DNA of 8,343 nt from Alphaproteobacteria bacterium (GTDB lineage: Bacteria; Pseudomonadota; Alphaproteobacteria; Rhodospirillales; Rhodospirillaceae): positions 1 to 8,343 of the forward strand of contig JADGDA010000100.1 of NCBI GenBank assembly GCA_015228695.1. Reading direction: 5' to 3'. A model generated the notes under the pieces. The model was not told the DNA's origin. It saw only the letters and a list, made by a program, of their open reading frames with translations, and did not search any database. Position 1 is the stretch's first letter, and the number at the start of each line of letters is the position of its first letter. Below, one piece after another: positions 1-5,222 of the stretch. Both the position numbers and the translations under genes were made by a program.

Positions 1-495
1 CTCTTTTCCCAAGGCGACAAGGGCGGCGCGGAGGCGAGCTTCCGGCGCGTTCTGGCGCTCAAGCCCGATCACGTCAAGGCGTGCAACAACCTGGGCCTCG
101 CGCTCGCCGACCTGGGCCGCTTGGCGGAGGCGGAGGCGGCCTGCCGCCGCGCCCTGGCGATGCAGCCCGGTTTTGTCGACGCTCATTATAACCTGGGCAA
201 CATGCTGCGGGACCTGGGGCGGCCGGGCGAGGCGGAGGCATGCTACCGCCGGGCCCTGGCGCTCAAGCCCGACTATGCCGACGCCTTCAGCAACCTGGGC
301 AACGTGCTCCGGGACCTGGGGCGGCTGGACGAGGCGGAGGCGTGTTACCGCCGTGCCCTGGAGATCGATCCCGGTCATGCCGACGCCCTCGGCAACCATG
401 GCGCGGTGCTTTTGTCCCTGGGGCGGATCGACGAGGCCATCGACCGGTACGAGCGCGCCATCGCCCGCAAGCCCGACTCCGTGGAGGCGTACAAG
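1..495 (+). repeat. 102-bp tandem TPR-coding repeat
   Basis: The TPR-coding DNA repeats with a 102-bp period (34 codons). Units starting at 88, 190 and 292 are highly similar at the nucleotide level, for example the stretch around the GAGGCGGAGGC / TACCGCCG segments. A weaker unit starts at 394. The high nucleotide identity between the units at 190 and 292 suggests recent duplication or gene conversion, so repeat number may vary between strains. Confidence 0.8.
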
Positions 496-1725
496 GGGCT
501 GCTGTCCGCAATCCTCTACCACCCCGATCTGGACCCGGAGGCCGTCTTCGCCATCCATCGCCGGTTCGAGGAGCGGCTGGCCCGGCCCCGTTACGCCCGC
601 ATCCGCCCCCACCGCAACGTCCCGGACCCGGAGCGGCGGCTGAAGATCGGCTATCTGTCGTCGGATTTCCGGGTCCATTCGGTCGCCCGCAACCTGATCC
701 CGATCTTTCGTGGCCACGACCGTTCCCGCTTCGACATCCACTGCTACGCCGAGGTGCCGAGGCCGGACGCCATGACCGGGGACTTCCGCGCCCTCGCCGA
801 CGGCTGGCGCTCCACGGTCGGGCTGCGCGACGAGGAGGTCGCGGAAGCGATCCGCGACGACCGCATCGACATCCTGGTCTGTCTGGCCGGACGGTTCGAC
901 GGCAACCGCCTTCTGGTCCCCGCCTTCAAGCCGGCTCCGGTCCAGGTGAGCTACTACGACGCCGCCACCAGCGGCCTGGACACGATGGATTACCTGCTGT
1001 CCGACCGGGTTCTGACCCCCCGGACCACCCCGGAGCGGTTCACCGAGCGCCCCCTGTGCCTGCCCACCTTCTATGTGGGGGAAATGCCGCCCGATCCGCC
1101 GCCGGTCGCGTCGAGAAACGGACCCGTGGTGTTCGGGTGCCTCAACAATCCGGCCAAGATCACCGGGCCGGTGCTCGATCTGTGGATGCGGGTGCTGCGG
1201 GAGGTTCCGGGCAGCCTCCTTCTCCTCAAATACCTCAACTGGTACGAGACGCCGTCGGTGCGGGACCGGGTTCTTGCCGCGTTCGACCGTCACGGCCTCG
1301 ACCGGGACCGGCTGCGCCTGCCCGAAGCGGCGCGGAGCCTGCACCAGCACCTCGCCCTTTACAACGAGATCGACATCGCCTTGGACCCGTTTCCCTTTTC
1401 CGGGTCGACCACCACCTTCGAGGCCCTGCTCATGGGGGTCCCGGTGGTGGCGTTGCGGGGACGGTCGATGATGGGAGGGTGGTCGGCGGGGATGCTCCAG
1501 GGGCTGGGCCTCGCCGGGCTGATCGCGGAAACGGAGGGGGACTACCTCGCCCTCGCCACGGGTCTGGCCGCCGACCCGGACCGGCGCGCGGCCCTGCGCG
1601 CCACCCTGCGCGACCGGGTCGCGGCCTCCCCCCTGTGCGACAGAACCCGCAAGGCCGGACAGATCGAACGATTCTACCGCGCCGTCTGGCGCAGGTGGTG
1701 CGCCGCTCAGGTGCTCTCGGAGTAG
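1..1725 (+). CDS. TPR-repeat GT41 glycosyltransferase (O-GlcNAc transferase/SPINDLY-like), 5'-truncated
   Basis: The frame is open from base 1 with no start, so the gene begins upstream of the window; 574 residues are visible. The first ~165 residues are tandem 34-residue TPR units, seen as a 102-bp DNA period (the Asn-Leu-Gly-type helix recurs at bases 88, 190, 292 and, degenerate, 394). After a linker comes the OGT C-terminal catalytic region: IGYLSSDFR with a following His (visible codons 216-226), DILV...GNRL, FGCLNNPAKI with Lys at codon 386 (position of the UDP-binding lysine of OGT by alignment from memory), and DPFPFSGSTTTFEALLMGVPVV (from codon 462), typical of GT41. Such cytoplasmic enzymes transfer a sugar from a nucleotide donor to protein Ser/Thr; the substrate here is unknown. 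Odd: where bacterial relatives usually read DLAGHT and a WLGYPGTTG-like stretch, this one has CLAGRFDG and YYDAATSG, so donor or acceptor choice may differ. It converges on and overlaps the mamC-like gene by 19 bp. Confidence 0.9.
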   Translation, partial: LFSQGDKGGAEASFRRVLALKPDHVKACNNLGLALADLGRLAEAEAACRRALAMQPGFVDAHYNLGNMLRDLGRPGEAEACYRRALALKPDYADAFSNLGNVLRDLGRLDEAEACYRRALEIDPGHADALGNHGAVLLSLGRIDEAIDRYERAIARKPDSVEAYKGLLSAILYHPDLDPEAVFAIHRRFEERLARPRYARIRPHRNVPDPERRLKIGYLSSDFRVHSVARNLIPIFRGHDRSRFDIHCYAEVPRPDAMTGDFRALADGWRSTVGLRDEEVAEAIRDDRIDILVCLAGRFDGNRLLVPAFKPAPVQVSYYDAATSGLDTMDYLLSDRVLTPRTTPERFTERPLCLPTFYVGEMPPDPPPVASRNGPVVFGCLNNPAKITGPVLDLWMRVLREVPGSLLLLKYLNWYETPSVRDRVLAAFDRHGLDRDRLRLPEAARSLHQHLALYNEIDIALDPFPFSGSTTTFEALLMGVPVVALRGRSMMGGWSAGMLQGLGLAGLIAETEGDYLALATGLAADPDRRAALRATLRDRVAASPLCDRTRKAGQIERFYRAVWRRWCAAQVLSE

Positions 1726-2138
1726 AAGTCCTGATCCGCGCCCGACGCGGCAAGGCGTGAGGGCTGGATTTCTGAGAGAATCTCATCATCCGACGCGCCG
1801 GGTCCGCGCAGCGCGACCCGTTCGCCGAGGGAATCGGAGACATAATCGGCAGCCCGGTCCCAGGCGTACTTGCCGGCGATGGCCACGACGATCGCCACCC
1901 CGAGGGACACGGCGAAGCCCCCGCCGACCGCCCCGACCGCAGCGGCGCTGACCGCCGTCGCCACGCCCGCCCCGACGGTTTCTTTCCCGGTGTCGATGAT
2001 GGCCTCGCGCTGGGTGATCTTGCCGTCCTGCAACAGCTTCGCGTTCTTCGCGACCGCGCCCGCGGCCCCGACGATCGCCCCGATCAGACCCACTCCGGGC
2101 GCGCTCCTCGCAAGAAATGGTGCAAAATGAAAAGCCAA
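1707..2138 (-). CDS. mamC: MamC (Mms13)-like magnetosome membrane protein, solitary
   Basis: The 143-residue product starts MAFHFAPFLARSAPGVG and is recognisable as MamC, the small, abundant magnetosome-membrane protein that influences magnetite crystal size. Layout: short N-terminus, membrane segment 1 (~15-30, Gly/Ala-rich), lumenal-type loop (~31-53, containing IDTGKETVG), membrane segment 2 (~56-88, Ala/Gly/Val-rich), the hallmark KYAWDR (90-95), and an acidic tail with GASDDEIL (114-121). The loop keeps Glu45 and Asp49 (i, i+4), the arrangement reported for the magnetite-interacting helix of MamC. The start was chosen as TTG because SD GGGGAGG lies 5 nt upstream and the N-terminus then matches family members of about 125 residues; GTG at 2141 or 2156 are alternatives. 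The tail runs ~20 residues past the usual end and overlaps the convergent GT41 gene by 19 bp. No mamG/F/D neighbours are present, so a role in magnetosomes is inferred from homology only. Family call sure; function in this host unsure. Confidence 0.85.
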   Translation of the reverse strand: MAFHFAPFLARSAPGVGLIGAIVGAAGAVAKNAKLLQDGKITQREAIIDTGKETVGAGVATAVSAAAVGAVGGGFAVSLGVAIVVAIAGKYAWDRAADYVSDSLGERVALRGPGASDDEILSEIQPSRLAASGADQDFYSEST

Positions 2139-2143
2139 CACAT

Positions 2144-2150
2144 CCTCCCC
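2144..2150 (-). promoter_or_regulatory. Shine-Dalgarno of the mamC-like gene
   Basis: On the minus strand GGGGAGG precedes a run of three potential starts. Spacing is 5 nt to the TTG at 2138, only 2 nt to the GTG at 2141, and the site lies inside the reading frame if the GTG at 2156 were used. Together with the MamC-type N-terminus this favours the TTG. Confidence 0.6.
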
Positions 2151-2161
2151 GTTCACGCCGC

Positions 2162-2186
2162 CCCGCCAGGGGCGGGTTTCACCCGC
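2162..2186. repeat. Two overlapping, mutually exclusive hairpins in the mamC 5' region
   Basis: In + strand letters, CCCGCC (2162-2167) pairs with GGCGGG (2171-2176) around AGG, and GCGGGT (2172-2177) pairs with ACCCGC (2181-2186) around TTC. Both are perfect 6-bp stems sharing bases 2172-2176, so only one can form at a time. They lie just upstream of the mamC-like gene's ribosome-binding site on its strand. No convincing promoter hexamers were found for either direction in 2139-2409. Confidence 0.5.
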
Positions 2187-2318
2187 TCCACCATGGTACG
2201 AGTGAGGATAAACGGAACGGGCGGCTTTCGGAAGGCCTCAAATGAACCCGCTCCCGGCACGAAAACCCTTTTACGCCGCTCCGCGAAGTGTTACCTTCCG
2301 CCCCAGGTGCCGTTGGGG

Positions 2319-2372
2319 TGCCCCGTATGCAGCATTCTTGTAACGTCCCGTCCCGGCGGGGCTTATGGGGTG
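2319..2372 (+). promoter_or_regulatory. Candidate antiterminator helix in the rimP leader
   Basis: TGCCCCGTATGC (2319-2330) can pair with GCTTATGGGGTG (2361-2372) over 12 positions with one U-U mismatch and three G-U pairs, enclosing a 30-nt loop. The 3' arm takes bases 2370-2372, which are also the foot of the terminator stem, so the two structures compete. This comes from manual pairing; no energies were calculated. Confidence 0.35.
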
Positions 2373-2392
2373 GGCCGGTGGCCCACTTTTTT
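2370..2392 (+). terminator. Intrinsic terminator in the rimP operon leader (attenuator)
   Basis: GTGGGCC (2370-2376) and GGCCCAC (2380-2386) form a perfect 7-bp GC-rich stem with a GGT loop, followed at once by six T (2387-2392). This is a classic Rho-independent terminator on the + strand. It ends 17 nt before the rimP ATG with no gene upstream in the same direction (the mamC-like gene is divergent), so it can only act on transcripts of the rimP leader. Premature terminators in rimP leaders have been predicted in enterobacteria; an attenuator role here is inferred by analogy. Confidence 0.75.
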
Positions 2393-2409
2393 ATTTCAGG
2401 CCAGCGTTC

Positions 2410-2904
2410 ATGGAGCGCAGGAACAAAATCGAGGAGCTGATCACGCCGACCCTCGACGACATGGGGTATGACGTGGTGCGCGTGCAGGTCCAGGGCCAGC
2501 AGCGCAAAACGTTGCAGATCATGGCCGAGCGGCGGGATCGCCGGACGATGACGGTGGATGATTGCTCCAGCATTTCCAGGGCATTGTCCGCTCTTCTCGA
2601 CGTCGAGGACCCGATCCCCGGAGCCTATACCCTGGAGGTGAGTTCGCCCGGTCTCGACCGGCCCCTGGTCCGTCCCGCCGATTTCGATCGCTTCGCGGGG
2701 CACGAGATCAGGTTCGAGACCTTGCGGCCGATCGGCGGAAGGAAGCGGTTTCGCGGCCGCCTGCTCGGTCTTTCGCCCGATGGGGACGTGCGCCTTGCCA
2801 TGGAGGACTCCGAGATCACCGTGCCGGTCGCCGACGTGGCCAAGGCCCGTCTGGTGCTGACGGACGAGCTTCTGGCGGCGGCCATGCACGGGCAGAGCGG
2901 CTAG
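2410..2904 (+). CDS. rimP: Ribosome maturation factor RimP
   Basis: The 164-residue product is the cytoplasmic 30S-subunit assembly factor RimP (formerly YhbC/P15A), needed for maturation of the 30S head. The N-terminal alpha/beta domain (~1-87) ends in the family signature SSPGLDRPL (78-86). The C-terminal SH3-like barrel (~88-160) carries GGRKRFRGRLLG. Length fits the family. ATG at 2410 was chosen; an in-frame ATG at 2365 would add 15 residues with no family counterpart and would place the leader terminator inside the gene. The ribosome-binding site is weak (CAGG about 10 nt upstream). It is the first gene of the rimP-nusA-ylxR-infB-rbfA operon and lies directly behind a leader terminator, so the whole operon may be attenuated. 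nusA follows after 51 nt. Confidence 0.95.
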   Translation: MERRNKIEELITPTLDDMGYDVVRVQVQGQQRKTLQIMAERRDRRTMTVDDCSSISRALSALLDVEDPIPGAYTLEVSSPGLDRPLVRPADFDRFAGHEIRFETLRPIGGRKRFRGRLLGLSPDGDVRLAMEDSEITVPVADVAKARLVLTDELLAAAMHGQSG

Positions 2905-2941
2905 GACGGAAACAGACAGCCTGGACAGAAACAGACAGATT
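2904..2941 (+). repeat. Imperfect 19-bp tandem repeat in the rimP-nusA spacer
   Basis: GGACGGAAACAGACAG (2904-2919) recurs as GGACAGAAACAGACAG (2923-2938), one mismatch in 16, with a 19-bp period. It begins at the last base of the rimP stop and fills most of the 51-nt spacer before nusA. The A-rich sequence contrasts with the GC-rich surroundings. It could be an unstructured RNA segment, a protein-binding site or a simple slippage duplication. Confidence 0.7.
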
Positions 2942-2955
2942 GGGTCGAAGAGCAC

Positions 2956-4470
2956 ATGGACAAAACCGCATCCCTACCTCGCCCGGAACTCCTCCAGGTC
3001 GCCGACGCCGTCGCCCGCGACAAGGGCATCGACCGCGACGAGGTGCTTGAGGCGATGGAGCAGGCGATCCAGAAGGCCGGCCGTTCCAAGTACGGGCACG
3101 AACACGACATCCGCGCCGTCATCGACCGCCGCACCGGCGAGATCATGCTCATGCGCTGCACCGAGGTCGTCGAGGAGATCGAGAACGAGATCACTCAGAT
3201 CACGCTCGATCAGGCCCTGGTGAAAAAGCCGGACGCCAAGCTGGGCGACGTGCTGATCGACATGCTGCCCCCCATCGACTTCGGACGCATCGCCGCCCAG
3301 ACCGCCAAGCAGGTCATCGTGCAGAAGGTGCGCGACGCCGAACGCCAGCGCCAGTACGACGAGTACAAGAACCGGCTGGGGGAAATCAGCAACGGGCTGG
3401 TCAAGCGGGTCGAGTTCGGCAACGTCGTCGTGGACCTGGGCCGCGCCGAGGCGCTCCTGCGCCGCGACGAACTGATCCCGCGCGAGCACTTCAAGAACGG
3501 GGACCGCGTCCGCGCCTTCATCTACGACGTCCGTCAGGAATCGCGGGGGCCGCAGATTTTCCTGTCGCGGACCCACCCCCAGTTCATGGCCAAGCTGTTC
3601 GCCCAGGAAGTCCCCGAGATCTACGACGGCATCATCGAAATCAAGAGCGTCGCCCGCGATCCGGGCTCGCGGGCCAAGATCGCCGTTCTCTCCAACGACT
3701 CCTCGATCGATCCGGTCGGCGCCTGCGTCGGCATGCGCGGGTCGCGGGTGCAGGCCGTCGTGCAGGAGTTGCAGGGGGAGAAGATTGACATCATCCAGTG
3801 GTCCTCCGACCCCGCCACCTTCCTGGTCAACGCCCTGGCTCCGGCCGAGGTTGCCAAGGTGGTGCTGGACGAGGACACCCGGCGAATCGAGGTGGTGGTT
3901 CCCGACGACCAACTGTCCCTGGCCATCGGCCGGCGCGGCCAGAACGTGCGTCTGGCGTCGCAGCTCACCGGCTGGGAGATCGACATCCTGACCGAGGCCG
4001 AAGAGTCCGAGCGCCGCCAGGAGGAATTCAAGACCCGGTCCCGGCTGTTTATCGAGGCCCTGGACGTGGACGACGTCATCGCCCACCTTCTGGTCACCGA
4101 GGGCTTCAGCACCCTGGAGGAAATCGCCTACGTCCCGGTCGAGGAACTCGTCTCCATCGACGCCTTCGACGAGGATGTGGCGTCGGAACTCCAACGCCGC
4201 GCCGAGGCGTACCTCGCCGAGCGGAACCGGGAATTCGACGAGCAGCGGAAGGAACTGGGCGTCGCCGACGACATGGCCTCCATCGAGGGACTGACGTCCG
4301 CGATGCTGGTGGCCCTGGGGCGGAAAGGGATCAAGGCCCTCGACGACCTGGCCGACCTGGCCACCGACGAACTGGTCGAGGCGGTGGGAGCCGGGGTCCT
4401 CTCCGAGGAGGACGCCGGGCGCGTCATCATGGCCGCCCGCGCCCACTGGTTCGAGGCCGGCGAAGGCTGA
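2956..4470 (+). CDS. nusA: Transcription termination/antitermination protein NusA
   Basis: The 504-residue product is NusA, which binds RNA polymerase near the RNA exit channel and modulates pausing, hairpin-dependent termination and antitermination of rRNA operons. Domains in order: N-terminal RNAP-binding domain (~1-130); S1 domain (~138-205, GLVKRVEFGNVVVDLG from 147); KH1 (~210-290, with GMRG at 259-262); KH2 (~300-350, GRRG at 325-328 followed by QNVRLASQLTGW); and two C-terminal helical repeats (~362-430 and ~438-503) of the kind that contact RNAP alpha in proteobacteria. Length is normal for proteobacterial NusA with both repeats. The ribosome-binding site is poor (GAAGAG 3 nt before ATG), suggesting modest or regulated translation. 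It lies 51 nt after rimP and 18 nt before ylxR. In enterobacteria NusA represses its own operon; here that would fit the leader terminator but is not shown. Confidence 0.98.
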   Translation: MDKTASLPRPELLQVADAVARDKGIDRDEVLEAMEQAIQKAGRSKYGHEHDIRAVIDRRTGEIMLMRCTEVVEEIENEITQITLDQALVKKPDAKLGDVLIDMLPPIDFGRIAAQTAKQVIVQKVRDAERQRQYDEYKNRLGEISNGLVKRVEFGNVVVDLGRAEALLRRDELIPREHFKNGDRVRAFIYDVRQESRGPQIFLSRTHPQFMAKLFAQEVPEIYDGIIEIKSVARDPGSRAKIAVLSNDSSIDPVGACVGMRGSRVQAVVQELQGEKIDIIQWSSDPATFLVNALAPAEVAKVVLDEDTRRIEVVVPDDQLSLAIGRRGQNVRLASQLTGWEIDILTEAEESERRQEEFKTRSRLFIEALDVDDVIAHLLVTEGFSTLEEIAYVPVEELVSIDAFDEDVASELQRRAEAYLAERNREFDEQRKELGVADDMASIEGLTSAMLVALGRKGIKALDDLADLATDELVEAVGAGVLSEEDAGRVIMAARAHWFEAGEG

Positions 4471-4488
4471 CGGGCCTCGCGGGGGGCC

Positions 4489-5211
4489 ATGGCCGGAAAA
4501 AAGCACCCCGATGTCCCGGTCCCGGTTTCCGGCGGACCTTCGGATGGGGATCACGCGGATGGGGATCACGGCGGGCCGGAGCGCCGCTGCATCGCCACCG
4601 GCCGGGTCCTGCCGTGGGAGGAATTGCTCCGGTTCGTTCTCGGGCCGGGCGATGTGGTGGTGCCCGACCTGGATGGGAAACTGCCGGGACGGGGATTTTG
4701 GTTGAGTGCCGTCCGCGATATGGTAGAAACAGCGGTGAGAAAGGGATCGTTCGCCAAGGTAGCCCGCCGGGGCGTGGTGGTCCCCGCCGATCTGCCCGAT
4801 CAAGTGGACCGCCTGATGGTCCGCCGCTGTCTCGATTACCTGGGGCTGTCGCGGCGGGCGGGGCTGGTGGTGTTTGGATACGAGAAGGTGCATGCGGGGC
4901 TGAAGGCTGGACGTCTGGCAATGCTGCTGGCGGCCCGCGACGGGGCTCCGGGAGGACGGGAGAAGATCCGCCGCCTGGGTCCGGGATTGCCGCTGATCGA
5001 TCTGTTCAGCGGCGCCGAGCTGGGGGCGGCGCTGGGGCGCGACGAGGTGGTGCACGTCGCCGTCGGTCCGGGCCGCGTCGCCGCGTTGATGCTGGAGGAG
5101 GCTTTCCGCCTCGGTCGCTATCGCGGGACGCCCGTGCCGATGCCGGGACCGGTGGGTGCCGGGCCGATAATTGATCCGGGCGGACGATCCGGGGTGACGG
5201 AAGAAAGGTAA
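4489..5211 (+). CDS. ylxR: YlxR (DUF448)-L7Ae-like fusion RNA-binding protein
   Basis: The 240-residue product joins two small RNA-binding modules. Residues ~28-105 form a YlxR/DUF448 domain: ERRCIATGRVLP, then LLRFVLGP and the signature KLPGRGFWLS. Residues ~110-205 look like an L7Ae/L30e-type fold: LDYLGLSRRAGLVVFGYEKV, with later VVHVAVGPG. The fusion is usual in alphaproteobacteria, where the gene sits between nusA and infB as here. Its role is not settled; YlxR of Gram-positive bacteria has been linked to transcription control and RNase P, and the position suggests work in RNA or ribosome metabolism. The N-terminus (~1-27) is low-complexity and contains a DGDH duplication made by a 15-bp tandem repeat. 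Start ATG follows a G-run 18 nt after nusA; infB begins 11 nt after the stop, implying translational coupling. Confidence 0.92.
   Translation: MAGKKHPDVPVPVSGGPSDGDHADGDHGGPERRCIATGRVLPWEELLRFVLGPGDVVVPDLDGKLPGRGFWLSAVRDMVETAVRKGSFAKVARRGVVVPADLPDQVDRLMVRRCLDYLGLSRRAGLVVFGYEKVHAGLKAGRLAMLLAARDGAPGGREKIRRLGPGLPLIDLFSGAELGAALGRDEVVHVAVGPGRVAALMLEEAFRLGRYRGTPVPMPGPVGAGPIIDPGGRSGVTEER
4541..4570 (+). repeat. Perfect 15-bp tandem duplication inside ylxR
   Basis: CGGATGGGGATCACG occurs twice back to back (4541-4555 and 4556-4570) with no mismatch. It keeps the frame and encodes two copies of an Asp-Gly-Asp-His element in the poorly conserved N-terminal tail. Perfect identity suggests a recent slippage event. 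Confidence 0.9.
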
Positions 5212-5222
5212 GCTAGGCCCAC

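Noticed and set aside
240..1760. 506-codon + strand frame inside the GT41 gene
   Set aside because: The Pro/Arg/Gly-rich translation has no domains, while the overlapping frame has clear TPR and GT41 motifs.
1870..2130. 86-codon + strand frame opposite the mamC-like gene
   Set aside because: Thr/Ala/Pro-rich antisense shadow; the minus strand encodes a family-matching protein.
1707..2138. Claim that the window is part of a magnetosome island
   Set aside because: Only one mam-type gene is present, with housekeeping genes on one side, and no transposases or other mam/mms genes are seen.
2269..2296. Possible rimP promoter (TTTACG ... TTACCT)
   Set aside because: Spacing is 15 nt and the -10 match is poor; too weak to report as a feature.
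2365..2409. Upstream ATG for rimP
   Set aside because: It would add 15 residues not typical of RimP and put the terminator hairpin inside the coding region.
2193..2471. Possible small gene in the rimP leader starting at ATG 2193
   Set aside because: No ribosome-binding site, no family resemblance, runs through the terminator and into rimP.
2974..5055. 693-codon open frame on the minus strand across nusA and ylxR
   Set aside because: It lies fully antisense to the unmistakable nusA and ylxR genes; it is an artefact of GC-rich codon use, with no recognisable domain.
3798..5174. 458-codon + strand frame over nusA/ylxR
   Set aside because: Arg/Gly/Pro-rich shadow frame; the other frame encodes recognisable NusA and YlxR.
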